NCBI GenBank assembly: GCA_029243025.1
Contig: JAQWSU010000056.1
Span: 62,001-126,000, forward strand
DNA length: 64,000 bases
Origin: Pirellulaceae bacterium
GTDB lineage: Bacteria; Planctomycetota; Planctomycetia; Pirellulales; Pirellulaceae
Direction: 5' to 3'
This document shows, in pieces, positions 1 to 10,263 of this stretch; within the stretch, counting starts at the first letter, position 1; every line of letters begins with the position of its first letter. A program made the position numbers and the translations under genes. A model generated the notes under the pieces. The model saw only the letters and a program-made list of their open reading frames with translations, ran no database searches and was not told the DNA's origin.

Positions 1-849
1 CGTCTCTTGCTGAAACGACTTGAGAAACTCCGGGGTTTCCGAAAAGCCGGCCCCCGGATTGGCGGCAAAAAACATGTCAGGATAGTGGACTGCCATCTGC
101 CAACAGCCGGCCCCTCCCATAGAAAAACCGCGAACGGCAACACGATTGTCATCTACACGGTATTGCTGTTTTGCATGTGCCAAAGATTCGAGCACGTCCA
201 CTTCGCCGGCAAATTTAAACGCATTGCAATAACGGCCATACGGATGAAGCACGATTGTATTTTCCGGTTGACAGCGTCCGATCTTCGACATCCGCTCTGC
301 AATGAACACGGATTCGCTTGACCGTTCACCTCGACCGTGAAACCACAAATCCAAGCGATACCGATCGTTTCCAGCTTCGCGATATGATTTGGGAATCACA
401 AGACCATAAGGCTGTACCGTTTGATCGATTCTTGATCGATAACCTCGAACAACTAAGCCCGTCTTTTTTGTCCAAGGAGCCTTACCCGCCAACAACGCTT
501 CGGCCCGTTGCTGTCCCTCACGAACGACTCGCATTGCATTTTCCACATCGGTTTTCGAAAAAAACTCACGATGCCGCAGTCCTTGCTGAACGGCTCGTGC
601 AAAGATCTCCACATCGGGCAATAACTCTAAAGGCGCGTTCGGGAGCGTTTGCAACTTTTCAATGGCGTGCTCCAGCTTGGAAAGCTCCTCGGCCAACCGG
701 TGACGGTCTTTGGCCTCAACCGCGACGCCCATCGGCGGCACAGGCCGGACCTGATCGGGATGATTATCCTTCACCCCATCGGCATGGACTGCCGTTACAC
801 AAACACCCAAGAGGAAACTTAACAGTACGTAGTGAACGGTATTTGACAT
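1..849 (-). CDS. Secreted alpha/beta hydrolase (prolyl oligopeptidase-like), 3' end cut by window
   Basis: Reading the minus strand from an ATG at 849 gives 283 codons without a stop up to base 1, so the C-terminus lies outside the window. The N-terminus ([23 protein letters not shown]) is a signal peptide, so the protein is exported. After about 120 residues of helical, charged sequence comes an esterase-type core: [10 protein letters not shown] (oxyanion region), then [20 protein letters not shown], where GFSMGG is the G-x-S-x-G nucleophile elbow with its serine. The catalytic Asp and His would be in the missing part. This resembles planctomycete prolyl-oligopeptidase/acetyl-xylan-esterase-like proteins; the substrate cannot be told. 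A plus-strand reading frame over the same bases is a shadow. Confidence 0.8.
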   Translation of the reverse strand, partial: MSNTVHYVLLSFLLGVCVTAVHADGVKDNHPDQVRPVPPMGVAVEAKDRHRLAEELSKLEHAIEKLQTLPNAPLELLPDVEIFARAVQQGLRHREFFSKTDVENAMRVVREGQQRAEALLAGKAPWTKKTGLVVRGYRSRIDQTVQPYGLVIPKSYREAGNDRYRLDLWFHGRGERSSESVFIAERMSKIGRCQPENTIVLHPYGRYCNAFKFAGEVDVLESLAHAKQQYRVDDNRVAVRGFSMGGAGCWQMAVHYPDMFFAANPGAGFSETPEFLKSFQQET

Positions 850-1027
850 GACTTGCTTAGATATGTTGAGAAAGCTGTTCTGAAATAACAGCTGGCCAGT
901 TTTTAAATGACAGCAACTCAGTGTCCTACAACCCTGGCAACTTAGCAAGTGATTTTGGTCACCAAGCGTCGATTCACAATGCATTCTTTAGATTTGACGT
1001 GTAGTGAGCCGGCAAAGACGGACTCGA

Positions 1028-1375
1028 TCAACCGTAAGCAGCCGGTCGATCAAATCCCCAACTCGCGGCGAGTGCATCGGCCGCTTGCTCTACATCAGAG
1101 ATAGTCCCCCAACCTCCGTTCCGTAGGTAGGCATGCGCGAACTCATGAGCGATCACGTACAACGCGAAAGGCTCAGAGCAATCATTCAGGTTCTGCCTCA
1201 AGACAACACAACGGGTTACGTGCTCACCAGGCCCTGGCGAAGGTACGAGCAGACTCCAACCTTTGCCGGGTTCGTAGTTGTCCAATTCAACTCGAAAACG
1301 TTGATCGTCCAGAAAATCACGCTGTACTTCGGTCGGCAGTGCGTTGAGAACGAACAACACTCGTTGATGTAACAA
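1028..1375 (-). CDS. Small HExxH (putative zinc metallopeptidase-like) protein
   Basis: The 115-residue product contains YVIAHEFAHAYLRNGGW, a canonical HExxH zinc-binding motif in a helix. It is followed by EQAADALAASWGF, where a Glu or Asp could be the third ligand. This pattern suits the ImmA/IrrE or minimal gluzincin type of fold, but the protein is short and lacks a recognisable partner domain. The reading frame opens after a TAA near 1436. The only usual start inside it is TTG at 1375; CTG and GTC codons lie further upstream close to an AAGGAGA sequence, so the N-terminus is uncertain. No signal peptide is visible, so it is probably cytoplasmic. The function is not known. Confidence 0.5.
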   Translation of the reverse strand: MLHQRVLFVLNALPTEVQRDFLDDQRFRVELDNYEPGKGWSLLVPSPGPGEHVTRCVVLRQNLNDCSEPFALYVIAHEFAHAYLRNGGWGTISDVEQAADALAASWGFDRPAAYG

Positions 1376-1532
1376 ATCGTGATTCTTAAAAGCTTGCAGA
1401 TAGGCGGAAAAGATGACGCATCTCCTTTTGCTTGCTTAACAGCAACACGCTTGCTCAAACAAAACATTTCTCTGACTCGGCCATGTCAAGCGTTAGATAT
1501 CCCGTGGAGCAATAAGATGAAAGACTCTTGAC

Positions 1533-2003
1533 CTACTGAAACGGAGATTCATCCGCGTCGCGTAACGCACTCAAATAGAGCATTGCAGCGGTGTGATCCT
1601 GGGTCGGCTCAATCAAGCGAACGACACTTTCGAGCACATCCCGTCTGCTTATTTGCCCAACAAGCTTACCTTCAGTCACGACCGGAAGGCGTCGAAACGG
1701 TTTTGTCTGAAAAATTTGCACAATCGAGAGGATGCCCATATCTTCCGCAACGGTCAATGGTTTGACATTCATGTAGGAGCGAACTTTTGTCGAGGGCAAA
1801 TTTTCATAGACTGCGTCAATTAAGGCCGTCATGAGATCCTTCTCGGTGAGAATCCCTTCCAACGTTGCGTGCTCATCGACAACCGGCGCACCCGATATCT
1901 TGTGCCGCATCAAAAATTTGGCCGCATCATGCAGATCCATGTCCTGACTGAGTGTGAAGATCTTTGATTTCATAATGTCGCGAGCGACTCGTGGACCCGT
2001 CAT
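1533..2003 (-). CDS. Twin CBS domain protein at the end of the nqr operon
   Basis: The 156-residue protein is almost entirely a pair of CBS domains. The first runs from about residue 8 (ARDIMKSKIFTLSQDMDLHD) to the signature SGAPVVDEHATLEGILTEKD. The second runs from MNVKPLTVAEDMGI to FRRLPVVTEGKLVGQISRRD. CBS pairs (Bateman modules) bind adenosyl ligands such as AMP, ATP or SAM and usually sense energy state. The ATG overlaps the stop of nqrM by 4 nt, so it is translationally coupled to the Na+-NQR genes. This makes a regulatory or ligand-sensing role linked to the pump plausible, but that is inference. No catalytic domain is attached. Confidence 0.85.
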   Translation of the reverse strand: MTGPRVARDIMKSKIFTLSQDMDLHDAAKFLMRHKISGAPVVDEHATLEGILTEKDLMTALIDAVYENLPSTKVRSYMNVKPLTVAEDMGILSIVQIFQTKPFRRLPVVTEGKLVGQISRRDVLESVVRLIEPTQDHTAAMLYLSALRDADESPFQ

Positions 2004-2218
2004 GTCACTTCTCCATCGGCTTGGGAAACCGTTTCGCTCTCACGATCACATTCGCGAGAGAAACGCGTGCAAAGGTCACAGGAGACACCATCAATCTTTG
2101 CATCGCCTGTTGCATACCGACTGCAAGGCTGCAAAGGACGACGGCGCATAATGACTCCGATCATCATGCCAACGATGGAAATCAGAAACAAAACAAAACT
2201 GAACAAGAAGATTTTCAT
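2000..2218 (-). CDS. nqrM: Na+-NQR maturation factor NqrM (DUF539)
   Basis: This 72-residue protein has one N-terminal membrane helix (IFLFSFVLFLISIVGMMIGV) followed by a basic turn RRR. A cysteine-containing tail carries C32 (PLQPCS), then C47, C50 and C56 in VSCDLCTRFSREC. NqrM proteins are about 70-80 residues with one membrane segment and four conserved cysteines. They are needed to deliver the iron bound between NqrD and NqrE. The location settles the call: 4-nt overlaps with both apbE upstream and the CBS gene downstream, at the end of nqrABCDEF. The cysteine spacing is not identical to the gammaproteobacterial form, so the assignment rests partly on context. Confidence 0.8.
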   Translation of the reverse strand: MKIFLFSFVLFLISIVGMMIGVIMRRRPLQPCSRYATGDAKIDGVSCDLCTRFSRECDRESETVSQADGEVT

Positions 2219-3276
2219 CGGTCTACTTTAGTTTCCGTCTCTTTTTCAAATCGGCTTGTCATTCGTTGCACGAATCCATCATCCGTGCGCACGAGAAACA
2301 TTGCGGCCAAGTTTTGCGACTCGGCAAATTCACTTGCCAGGTCCGCACCCATGATCATCATGGCCGTCGCCAACGCATCCGCTCGAGCACACGAACGGTC
2401 AAGCACCGTTACCGACGCCAATTGATGCTCGACCGGTCGACCCGTACGCGGATCGATTAGGTGCGAGTAACGTTTTCCGTCCTCGACAAAGAAATTGCGA
2501 TAATCACCCGAGGTAGCCAGACAACTGTCTCGCAGGCGAAGAACCAAAGCTATCATGCGATGATCATCCTGCGGAGCTTCTATCCCAATCGACCAAGGGC
2601 GCTGTTTGGCATTCAAGCCACGGGTTCGAATTTCTCCACCTATCTCTATCATATAGCCTTTCACACCGTGTCGATCCAGTATCTCGGCCAAACAATCCAC
2701 GGCAAATCCCTTGGCGATGCCTGAAAGGTCGAGTTTCAGGCCCACTGCCCGCTTTCGAAGGGCCGGAGGATCGGCACGAACCGCGATTTGTTCGGCTCCG
2801 ACCCACTGCCCTGCCGCGTCAATTTCGGCCTGAGTCGGTGTACGCCGTCGACGTGGATCCGGGCCAAAATTCCAGAGCTCAACCCAAGGGGTCACTGTTG
2901 GATCAAAGGCCCCTTCCGTAAGCCGATGAAGAGCTAGAGCCATTTTCACAACTTGAGTTGTCGGCTCGGAAACGTCGATCCACTCACCCTTTTGCGCACG
3001 ATTAAAACGTGAAATTTCAGAATCCACGCGATACGTCGACATCCAATCATTGATTTGTTCGAGCTGCGCTTCGACTTCAGCGCGCACCTGTGTTAACACC
3101 AACCCGCTCGGTAGACCCGATAGCTTGATGGTGTAAGTCGTCCCCATGGTAGGCCCGTGTAGCACGGGTGAGGTCCGTACGGATTCGCCGCATCCGCTAC
3201 AGATCACAAACAGCCCCAAAATGACGGGAGCTTTCAAGTTGGAGAACCAGTTTCTCAAGTCTGCCCAGCCATACAT
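2215..3276 (-). CDS. apbE: FAD:protein FMN transferase ApbE
   Basis: ApbE uses FAD to attach FMN through a phosphoester bond to threonines in NqrB and NqrC, which explains its place directly after nqrF. Family motifs are present in order: GPTMGTTYTIKL near the N-terminus, DPTVTPWVELWNFG, LDLSGIAKGFAVD, IEIGGEIRTRG, ATSGDYRNFF, DPRTGRPV, and the metal-binding ARADALATAMMIMG. An upstream ATG at 3327 is possible, but it would overlap nqrF by 41 nt. The ATG at 3276 lies 10 nt after the nqrF stop and leaves a clean export signal (APVILGLFVICSGC) that resembles a lipoprotein signal, although Cys at the -3 position is unusual. It is probably anchored on the outer face of the cytoplasmic membrane. 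Confidence 0.93.
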   Translation of the reverse strand: MYGWADLRNWFSNLKAPVILGLFVICSGCGESVRTSPVLHGPTMGTTYTIKLSGLPSGLVLTQVRAEVEAQLEQINDWMSTYRVDSEISRFNRAQKGEWIDVSEPTTQVVKMALALHRLTEGAFDPTVTPWVELWNFGPDPRRRRTPTQAEIDAAGQWVGAEQIAVRADPPALRKRAVGLKLDLSGIAKGFAVDCLAEILDRHGVKGYMIEIGGEIRTRGLNAKQRPWSIGIEAPQDDHRMIALVLRLRDSCLATSGDYRNFFVEDGKRYSHLIDPRTGRPVEHQLASVTVLDRSCARADALATAMMIMGADLASEFAESQNLAAMFLVRTDDGFVQRMTSRFEKETETKVDR

Positions 3277-3286
3277 GCTGTCTCGC

Positions 3287-4510
3287 TTAGCCACCGAAAT
3301 CATCAAACGCAATACTCTCAGGCTCAACCCCTAGATCTTCGAGCATCTTCTTCACAGCGGAAATCATCATTGGAGGTCCGCACATGTAATACTCGATATC
3401 CTCAGGCGCGGGATGATCTTTCAGGTACTGTTCTAGGAGAACCTGATGGATAAATCCGACGTAACCATCCCAGTTATCCTCGGGCAGAGGTTCCGACAGC
3501 GCGATGTTGTATTTGAAGTTATCGAATTCTCGTTCGATTTCTCGAAAATCATCCGTGTAAAACAACTCCGTCAAACTCCGACCGCCATACCAATACGAAA
3601 CCTTACGATCCGTTTCCCCACCTCGAAACAAATCAAAGATATGGCTTCGCAAGGGCGCCATCCCAGCACCGCCACCGATGTAGACCATTTCGGCTTTGGT
3701 ATCTTTGATGAAGAACTCACCGTAAGGGCCTGAAATGGTGACTTCATCACCCGGCTTAAGGTCAAAGGTATAAGAGGACATTTTCCCTGGTGGCGTACCT
3801 TCCGGAGCGCGGGGTGGTGGAGAAGCAATGCGAACATTCAACATGATCACACCTTTTTCCCCCGGATAGTTGGCCATGGAATAGGCACGCACGACAGGTT
3901 CGTCAACGGTGGAGACGAAACGCCACATGTTGAATTTATCCCAATCAGATCGGTACTCATCCTCTACTTCGAAGTTGGCATATCGAACTTCGTGAGGTGG
4001 TGCTTCGATCTGGATAAAGCCACCCGACTTGAAATCAACCTGCTCCCCCTCGGGCAATTCCAACACAAGTTCTTTGATAAAGGTGGCGACGTTACGATTA
4101 GATCGAACCTTACATTGCCACTTCTTCGTCTCAAACACTTCCGGTGGAACTTCAACTTTCATATCGTGCTTGACAGCGACCTGACACGATAATCGAACAC
4201 CCTCCCGTGCGTCCCGATTGTTGATGTGAGACTTTTCGGTTGGCAAAATCTCGCCACCGCCCTCCGCCACGACAACCTTACATTGCGCACAAGTGCCACC
4301 CCCACCGCAGGCGGACGAAACAAAGACGCCATTATCCGCAAGACATCCCAATAGTTTGCCACCAACGGGAACACTGAGTTCCTTTTGACCGTTGACAACA
4401 ATCTGCACATCGCCGCTAGGCACGAGAATCGAGCGAGCAACGAGGATGACAACGACGAGCATCAGTACGACACTCGTAAAAACGACAACACCGAGCCAGA
4501 CGGCGCTCAT
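3287..4510 (-). CDS. nqrF: Na+-translocating NADH:quinone reductase subunit F
   Basis: NqrF is the NADH-oxidising entry subunit. The 407 residues match the family length. An N-terminal membrane helix (residues 4-28) is followed by a ferredoxin-type [2Fe-2S] domain with C68, C74, C77 and C109 ([13 protein letters not shown] and VRLSCQV). Next are a flavin-binding barrel with RAYSMANYP and an NADH-binding domain with [15 protein letters not shown] and YYMCGPPMM, ending in the expected DDFGG. All electron-transfer residues are intact. The start overlaps the nqrE stop by 4 nt. Electrons pass from FAD and the cluster to the iron centre in NqrD/NqrE and on to the NqrC and NqrB FMNs. Confidence 0.97.
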   Translation of the reverse strand: MSAVWLGVVVFTSVVLMLVVVILVARSILVPSGDVQIVVNGQKELSVPVGGKLLGCLADNGVFVSSACGGGGTCAQCKVVVAEGGGEILPTEKSHINNRDAREGVRLSCQVAVKHDMKVEVPPEVFETKKWQCKVRSNRNVATFIKELVLELPEGEQVDFKSGGFIQIEAPPHEVRYANFEVEDEYRSDWDKFNMWRFVSTVDEPVVRAYSMANYPGEKGVIMLNVRIASPPPRAPEGTPPGKMSSYTFDLKPGDEVTISGPYGEFFIKDTKAEMVYIGGGAGMAPLRSHIFDLFRGGETDRKVSYWYGGRSLTELFYTDDFREIEREFDNFKYNIALSEPLPEDNWDGYVGFIHQVLLEQYLKDHPAPEDIEYYMCGPPMMISAVKKMLEDLGVEPESIAFDDFGG

Positions 4511-5115
4511 AGTTTGATTCCCGAAAACGCCATAAACGCTAAAGCCATTAGACCAACCGTGATAAAGGTGATCCCCAAACCACGCAACCCATCAGGCACA
4601 TTACTGTATTTCATTCTCTCCCGAATTCCGGCCAGCGACGCAATCGCTAGTGCCCAACCGAATCCGGAGCCAAAACCGTAAACCACGCTCTCGGTAAACG
4701 TGTAATCTCGCTGGACCATGAACAGGGTCCCACCAAGAATCGCGCAGTTCACTGTCAAGAGCGGCAAAAAGATTCCCAGCGTGTGGTAGAGCGAAGGAGA
4801 AAACCGATCAAGTGCCATTTCTAGAATCTGCACCACGGCCGCAATCACCCCGATGTAGCAAATCAAGCCGACGAACGTCAAATCAACATCCGGGTACCCG
4901 GCCCATGACAACGCGCCTTCCTGTAATAGATATCCAAAAATCAAATTATTTGCAGGCACCGTGATCGTTTGAATCAGGATGACGGCGGCACCCAAACCGA
5001 TCGCCGTTTTTACATTTTTGGAAACGGCCAAGAAGGTACACATGCCGAGAAAAAAGGCCAGCGCCAAATTCTCAACAAAGACTGACTTCATAAAGAGACT
5101 TAAAAGACTTTCCAC
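4507..5115 (-). CDS. nqrE: Na+-translocating NADH:quinone reductase subunit E
   Basis: NqrE is an integral membrane subunit with six predicted helices. Together with NqrD it holds the intramembrane iron centre. The conserved N-terminal block VKSIFIENMALSFFLGMC of the family is seen here as [18 protein letters not shown], and the second half-repeat cysteine as [11 protein letters not shown]. The frame is open well upstream, but a GTG at 5115, 4 nt after the nqrD stop and about 9 nt after an AGGAG sequence, gives 202 residues. That is close to the usual 198 and aligns with the family N-terminus (SLLxxF before MKSVF). The gene overlaps nqrF by 4 nt. Confidence 0.95.
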   Translation of the reverse strand: MESLLSLFMKSVFVENLALAFFLGMCTFLAVSKNVKTAIGLGAAVILIQTITVPANNLIFGYLLQEGALSWAGYPDVDLTFVGLICYIGVIAAVVQILEMALDRFSPSLYHTLGIFLPLLTVNCAILGGTLFMVQRDYTFTESVVYGFGSGFGWALAIASLAGIRERMKYSNVPDGLRGLGITFITVGLMALAFMAFSGIKL

Positions 5116-5119
5116 CGTC

Positions 5120-5746
5120 CTACTCCTGTTCGACCTGGTCCGGACGCCAAGTCCGCAAACCCCAAATAATGAGCCCAATCAAGAAGAACGCGCTGGGCGG
5201 CAACAACATCAATCCATTCGGTTGGTACCAACCACCGTCTGAGACTCGTTTCAAAATTTCGATACCGAAAAAATTCCCGCTTCCCGTGATTTCTCGAATG
5301 CTCGCCACGACCAACAGAATTGCGCTGTAGCCGAGCCCATTTCCCAGGCCATCCATGAAACTCATTTTCACATCGTTCTTCATTGCAAATCCTTCGGCAC
5401 GACCCATCACGATACAATTTGTGATGATCAGCCCGACAAAGACCGTCATCTGCTGCGACAGTCCGTAGGCAAAGGCCTGAAGAATTTGACTCACAAGAAT
5501 CACTAAAGATGCAATTACCGTCATCTGAACAATAATTCGAATGCTGCTCGGAATCTGACTGCGGATCATACTCACAACCACATTCGAACCTGTCACGACA
5601 ACGATCACGCAGATACTCATGGTCAAAGCAGTATCCATCCGCGACGTGACCGCGAGTGCCGAACAAATCCCCAACATCTGCAATGCGATCGGATTGTTGT
5701 TCACAACCGGATCCATCAGCACATCAACTGGTTTCGTGGCAGCCAT
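5120..5746 (-). CDS. nqrD: Na+-translocating NADH:quinone reductase subunit D
   Basis: NqrD is the membrane partner of NqrE in Na+-NQR, with six hydrophobic segments in 208 residues. Recognisable blocks are [26 protein letters not shown] (with the conserved cysteine), [19 protein letters not shown] (second half-repeat cysteine that helps bind the iron) and [22 protein letters not shown]. The start codon shares one base with the nqrC stop, and the stop is 4 nt before the nqrE GTG, so translation is probably coupled. The gene is intact and typical in length. Confidence 0.96.
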   Translation of the reverse strand: MAATKPVDVLMDPVVNNNPIALQMLGICSALAVTSRMDTALTMSICVIVVVTGSNVVVSMIRSQIPSSIRIIVQMTVIASLVILVSQILQAFAYGLSQQMTVFVGLIITNCIVMGRAEGFAMKNDVKMSFMDGLGNGLGYSAILLVVASIREITGSGNFFGIEILKRVSDGGWYQPNGLMLLPPSAFFLIGLIIWGLRTWRPDQVEQE

Positions 5747-6528
5747 TATTGAGCCACTCCTTCCGCACGTAGCCGGTCCAAATATTTTTCAAAGCCCTGC
5801 GGGCCGAGCCAATAGTGAATCATGTTCGTCACACCATTCGCGGTGATGGTGGCTCCCGAAATACCATCAATCCGATACTCAGCATCCGGGCGCTTCATAT
5901 CAACCATTCCCTTGATGACTTTGAGCGACAAATCACCATTTCCGTCGTAAACATGCTTTCCAACCCATGAATCTTGCCACTGGACGTTTTCAATTTCACC
6001 GCCTAGTCCGGGTGTTTCACCATGTTCGTAGAACGTAATGCCACGCACCGTTTCCGCATCGCTGTCCAACGCCAAATAGCCGTACATCGTTGACCACAGT
6101 CCCTTGCCCCGAATCGGCAAGACGATTTGGTCTAGCTTTCCATCTTGATTGACAAGGTAAACAATCGAATCATTCTCTCGTCGACCAATCCCCGTGACAT
6201 CTTCAGCAACGGGTATCGCAATGCTTTTCGCCGGGTCACCCGCAGCTCGCCGTTGATCAAACTTCTGAGGGTCGATCTGGTCCTCTGGCACATATTCTCC
6301 TGTATCCAGATTGACGACACGAGTCTCAATTGCCTTGACCGCTTCCTCGATCGGAACGTCCTCTTGATATAACCCGGTCAGCTCCAAAATCGTCTTTTGA
6401 CGATCACGCTCTTTGTTCATCACCTGTCGAGGATGCAAGCCGACAGACGCTGCCGAAACGAGCAACGAACAGGCGATGCAGAGCACCGTCGCGACGATCA
6501 ATGTGTGACCAACGGAATCACGCGACAT
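5746..6528 (-). CDS. nqrC: Na+-translocating NADH:quinone reductase subunit C
   Basis: NqrC is a membrane-anchored subunit with a large periplasmic domain that carries covalent FMN. An N-terminal membrane helix ([20 protein letters not shown]) is followed by the soluble domain with the characteristic [19 protein letters not shown] and [13 protein letters not shown] blocks. The flavinylation motif is [14 protein letters not shown]227 of SGAT is the expected FMN attachment residue and the substrate of the ApbE encoded in the same operon. The gene overlaps nqrB by 11 nt. Length (260 residues) and motifs are normal. Confidence 0.96.
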   Translation of the reverse strand: MSRDSVGHTLIVATVLCIACSLLVSAASVGLHPRQVMNKERDRQKTILELTGLYQEDVPIEEAVKAIETRVVNLDTGEYVPEDQIDPQKFDQRRAAGDPAKSIAIPVAEDVTGIGRRENDSIVYLVNQDGKLDQIVLPIRGKGLWSTMYGYLALDSDAETVRGITFYEHGETPGLGGEIENVQWQDSWVGKHVYDGNGDLSLKVIKGMVDMKRPDAEYRIDGISGATITANGVTNMIHYWLGPQGFEKYLDRLRAEGVAQ

Positions 6529-7747
6529 TGCGGGCCACCCTTCGTTTCACATTTGCTTGGATAACAAAATAATCGATCAAGGGTGCCATCACGTTGCCAA
6601 ATAAAATCGCCAACATGACGCCCTCGGGATAGGCAGGATTGATCACTCGAATCAAGATGCTCAAGACGCCGATGAGAGCCCCGTAAAACCAACGCCCCGT
6701 ATCGGTCATCGCCGAGGATACCGGATCGGTCGCCATGAAGACCAAACCGAACGCATAGCCTCCGACAACAAAATGCCACCATGGGGGCATTTGAAACATC
6801 GGATTCGTATTACTTCCCACCAACCACAACAGTGTGGAGAATCCCATGGCAGAGACTAACATCCCAGCCATGATCCGCCAGGAACCAATCCCCGTCGCAA
6901 TCAGAACGGCGGCACCAAACAGACACGCCAGCGTGGAAGTTTCGCCCATCGACCCAGGAATCAGACCCAAGAACGCGTTCCACCAAGTGACATGAATCCC
7001 TTCCGTAATCGCTTCCATCCCCGTGCTGACGGGGGCCGTTGCCAGCGCTCCTAACGAAGTCGCACCGGTGTAACCGTCGACGGCGGTCCAAACCGCGTCT
7101 CCCGAAAGATTCGCCGGATAAGCGAAGAAAAGGAACGCCCGAGCGGTGAGTGCTGGATTTAAAATGTTTCGACCCGTTCCGCCAAAAACTTCTTTTCCAA
7201 TCACGACACCAAAACTCACACCAATCGCCACCTGCCAAAGGGGCACCGTAGGTGGAAGAGTCAACGGGAACAGCAAACCCGTTACCAGGAACCCTTCATT
7301 GACTTCATGCTTCCGAACGCAGGCAAAAAGAACTTCCCAGAGCCCGCCCACCGTCATCGTGACAAGGTAAACCGGTAAAAAGAAAACCGCACCGTGCAAT
7401 ATATTGTCGATGAGGCTGTTCGAATCGTAACCGACTCCCAGTTGGGCAAGCAGCTGTCCTCGCCATCCGGCCACCGAGGTCAGCCCTTCCGCATCCATCA
7501 CTAAATTTGCTTGATAACCCGTGTTAAAAAAGGCCATGAGCGTGCACGGCAACAGGGCAATCACCACAATCGACATGATTCGCTTCAAATCCATCGCGTC
7601 GCGAACATGAGGCGACCCTGAAGTGCGATCGTCGGGTGAGTACAAAAATGTATCGAGCGCCTCGTAGAGCGGATAAAGCCGACTAGCTTTTCCTCCCTCT
7701 TCGAACAAGGGAGCAACTCGATCCAGTAGCTTTCGCAGCGGTTTCAC
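6518..7747 (-). CDS. nqrB: Na+-translocating NADH:quinone reductase subunit B
   Basis: NqrB is the main membrane subunit (409 residues, about ten hydrophobic segments). It forms the sodium channel and binds covalent FMN and riboflavin. The typical N-terminus ([20 protein letters not shown]) precedes the first helix. Family blocks include [60 protein letters not shown] and the flavinylation site [10 protein letters not shown], with T230 the likely FMN-linked residue. The gene starts 6 nt after the nqrA stop and overlaps nqrC by 11 nt. No substitution in key residues was seen. Confidence 0.97.
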   Translation of the reverse strand: MKPLRKLLDRVAPLFEEGGKASRLYPLYEALDTFLYSPDDRTSGSPHVRDAMDLKRIMSIVVIALLPCTLMAFFNTGYQANLVMDAEGLTSVAGWRGQLLAQLGVGYDSNSLIDNILHGAVFFLPVYLVTMTVGGLWEVLFACVRKHEVNEGFLVTGLLFPLTLPPTVPLWQVAIGVSFGVVIGKEVFGGTGRNILNPALTARAFLFFAYPANLSGDAVWTAVDGYTGATSLGALATAPVSTGMEAITEGIHVTWWNAFLGLIPGSMGETSTLACLFGAAVLIATGIGSWRIMAGMLVSAMGFSTLLWLVGSNTNPMFQMPPWWHFVVGGYAFGLVFMATDPVSSAMTDTGRWFYGALIGVLSILIRVINPAYPEGVMLAILFGNVMAPLIDYFVIQANVKRRVARNVA

Positions 7748-7753
7748 GTGTCC

Positions 7754-9100
7754 CTACCCCTCCTTCTCGATCTGGCTGAGACACTTTCGTAGCATCGGAC
7801 CGTAGTCATATTTCCCCGGACATACGAAGGAACACAAAGCCAAATCCTCTTCATCCAACTCCAGACAGCCTAACGCGGCCGCCTGCTCCAGATCCCCAAT
7901 GATCAAGGAACGCAACAAATAGGTCGGCAATACGTCGAGCGGAACAACTTTTTCATAGGCACCAACGGGTACCATCGAACGAGGACTTCCTTCCTGTGAC
8001 GTCGTAAACGAAAACTTTCGTTCCCCCCGTCGCGCGGCCGAAGCGTAGACATTCTTCACCGAGAACCGCCCTGAACCGGGGAGCATCCACTCAAACAGTA
8101 CTCTGGGACGACCCTCCGCCAAGACGCTGATTTGTTGGTGAAATCGACCAAGATATTGTTGAGGACCAGCAGCTTCGCGACCGGACAACACCGATCCCGA
8201 TATCAAACGCACCGACTCTGACTTCAATTCATCCACGACAAGTTCCGGGACGCATGCGCCCAATCGAGTTCGGATCAAGCGGGGCTCGCGGGCAGCAGGC
8301 CCGGCTAAGGAAATTACTCGATCCACTGCAAGACTGCCGGTAACAAAAAGTTGTCCGATCGCAATCACGTCCTGATAGCCGATCGACCAAACCGTCTTGC
8401 CCAGGCTGACCGGATCCAGGAAATGGATATGAGTTCCGACCAGTCCCGCGGGATGTGGCCCAGAAAAACGTTCAATTTGAACCCGACTTGTTTTTGGATC
8501 CGGAACTTCCGACTTCTCACCCAGACAGACAAACGTCTTACCCTCCGTCAGCACGGAGATAACCTGCAAACCGCGTTGAAAATCGCCCTCTCGCTCGGCA
8601 ATGATTACGCTCGCATCGGGAGCGAGCGGATTGGTATCCATGGCAGAGACAAAAATAGAATGGGGCACGGCATTCGGCGATGGTACGGCACTGAAGGGCC
8701 GGGTTCGAAAAGCGGTCCACAAGCCCGATTCGACAAGGTTGGCGCGTACTTCGTCTTGGCCCAACTGCGTCATGCCACGGTCGGCGTAAGAGGCAAATTC
8801 GATCTCTTTATCACCGTCTAGCTCAATGACCAACGACTGAAAGTGGCGTTTTGCTCCGCGATTAAGCTCCAACACTCGGCCGGAGCCGGGAGCAGTGAAC
8901 TGCACACCTTCTACATTTTTATCTTGAAAAACTGGCTGGCCTAACTTGACCCGATCTCCCACCCGAACGAGCAGTCGTGGCTTCAGCCCTCGATAGTCAT
9001 CGGCAACAAGCGCAACGCGGCCGGATGGTCGTCCGGAGTCAATTTTTTGACTCGGAGCCCCTTCGATTGGGAGGTCCAATCCCTTACTTATCTTGATCAT
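7754..9100 (-). CDS. nqrA: Na+-translocating NADH:quinone reductase subunit A
   Basis: NqrA is the peripheral cytoplasmic subunit implicated in quinone and inhibitor binding, and the first gene of the operon. The protein begins [18 protein letters not shown], the standard NqrA N-terminus, so the ATG at 9100 (448 residues) is preferred over a longer frame reaching 9178. The barrel-sandwich region ([34 protein letters not shown]) and the C-terminal block [20 protein letters not shown] are clear. Transcription of the whole nqrA-F, apbE, nqrM, CBS unit probably starts in the 9101-9458 gap. Confidence 0.96.
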   Translation of the reverse strand: MIKISKGLDLPIEGAPSQKIDSGRPSGRVALVADDYRGLKPRLLVRVGDRVKLGQPVFQDKNVEGVQFTAPGSGRVLELNRGAKRHFQSLVIELDGDKEIEFASYADRGMTQLGQDEVRANLVESGLWTAFRTRPFSAVPSPNAVPHSIFVSAMDTNPLAPDASVIIAEREGDFQRGLQVISVLTEGKTFVCLGEKSEVPDPKTSRVQIERFSGPHPAGLVGTHIHFLDPVSLGKTVWSIGYQDVIAIGQLFVTGSLAVDRVISLAGPAAREPRLIRTRLGACVPELVVDELKSESVRLISGSVLSGREAAGPQQYLGRFHQQISVLAEGRPRVLFEWMLPGSGRFSVKNVYASAARRGERKFSFTTSQEGSPRSMVPVGAYEKVVPLDVLPTYLLRSLIIGDLEQAAALGCLELDEEDLALCSFVCPGKYDYGPMLRKCLSQIEKEG

Positions 9101-9458
9101 CTTCGGTCCGTGGAGGTCGTTTTTTTCACTGCCGCTACGGCCCGCCCATGTCAGATGACAACGAAGCTGAGCACTCAAATCAGGTCGATTCTATTTCGAC
9201 TGGCACCGGCAGGCCCCTCTAAGAAGGGCGGAAGACCGATACATTGTACTTGTTTTTGTTGGGGTGGTAAGGGCAACCAGCTCACCACCCCCCAACGGTC
9301 TCCAGCCGGCTTCCCGCATTCGGGTGCGGTAATTCTGCCAAGAGGGGTTAGCGCTTGCGTGATTCCTCTGCCCGTTGCGACTGGAACCTTCTAATTCTGC
9401 CGATTACAGTAGCGGGATCGAATTCACCCAGCCCTCCCTCCTACCGTTTTGGTCATCT
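9101..9458. other. Intergenic region between divergent nqrA and DUF1080 gene
   Basis: About 360 nt with no supported gene. It must hold the promoters of the minus-strand nqr operon and of the plus-strand DUF1080 gene. A hairpin-forming sequence is visible: TTGGGGTGGT at 9259-9268 pairs with ACCACCCC(C)CAA at about 9284-9295. It sits 160 nt upstream of nqrA and has no following T-run. It could be part of the nqr leader, but no known riboswitch was recognised. Confidence 0.4.
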
Positions 9459-10190
9459 ATGAAACGCATGCTGCTACTCAACGCATTTATCGCTTGTTGC
9501 TTGGCGAACCACGCCAACGCCCAGCACTGGACTCCACTCTTCCCAGGAAACACTTTAGCCGGTTGGACAACGCAGGACGGTAAACCAGTCAAATCCGGCT
9601 GGCAGAATTCCCAGGGCACCGTTCGGCTCGACCCGTCAAGCGGTCGTGGCGGCAACATTATCACCGATCGAGATTTCGGCAATTTCGAGCTCGTCTTCGA
9701 GTGGAAGAGTTCCCAAGCTGGCAACAGCGGGATCAAATATCGCGTCAAGAAATTCGACGGACGAATTTTGGGCTGCGAATATCAAATGCTCGACGATGAA
9801 GCGTTTCCAACGCTCAATCCGAAGCAGAAAACGGCTTCGCTCTACGACGTTTACGATCCGCAATTCTCAGGCAATCTGCACCCCTATGGACAATTCAACC
9901 AAGGTCGGATCGTGGTATGCGGTAATCGGATCGAACATTGGCTCAATGGCCAATTGGTCACGCGAGCATGCGTTGGATCGGCCGAATGGAATGCACGAAT
10001 TGCCAAGAGCAAATTTGCCGATGTCGATGGATTCGGGAAAAACAAATGGGGGCGAATCATGCTAACCGACCACAATAGCCAGATCGAGTTTCGTAACGTG
10101 TTCATTCGCGAATCGACCGTTCGCAGTCACTCCAGACCAAGAGCGAGCATTTTCAAGCGTCGCTTGCTTTCATTCGGTCGCTGCCGCTAA
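9459..10190 (+). CDS. Secreted DUF1080 (3-keto-disaccharide hydrolase family) protein
   Basis: The ATG at 9459 gives a signal peptide (MKRMLLLNAFIACCLANHANAQ) and one DUF1080 domain. Recognisable blocks are WTPLFPGNTLAGWTTQDG, the FELVFEWKSSQAGNSGIKYR core, GCEYQMLDDE, KQKTASLYDVYDP, and the C-terminal GRIMLTDHNSQIEFRNVFIRE. DUF1080 domains have a concanavalin-like beta-sandwich fold. Some members hydrolyse 3-keto-glycosides; planctomycetes carry many copies, most uncharacterised. The protein is probably periplasmic or cell-surface and acts on a carbohydrate. A tail of about 25 residues after the domain is basic and unconserved in appearance. Confidence 0.88.
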   Translation: MKRMLLLNAFIACCLANHANAQHWTPLFPGNTLAGWTTQDGKPVKSGWQNSQGTVRLDPSSGRGGNIITDRDFGNFELVFEWKSSQAGNSGIKYRVKKFDGRILGCEYQMLDDEAFPTLNPKQKTASLYDVYDPQFSGNLHPYGQFNQGRIVVCGNRIEHWLNGQLVTRACVGSAEWNARIAKSKFADVDGFGKNKWGRIMLTDHNSQIEFRNVFIRESTVRSHSRPRASIFKRRLLSFGRCR

Positions 10191-10263
10191 ACCACAACTC
10201 GCATCGCTTTAGCCAGAGTTCCAGCCTGATCGCCAGAGATCGCCGATCCAACCGCGAATCGGC

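Noticed and set aside
2266-2724. Plus-strand open frames antisense to apbE and nqrM
   Set aside because: They lie opposite well-conserved genes, show no domain and no ribosome-binding site.
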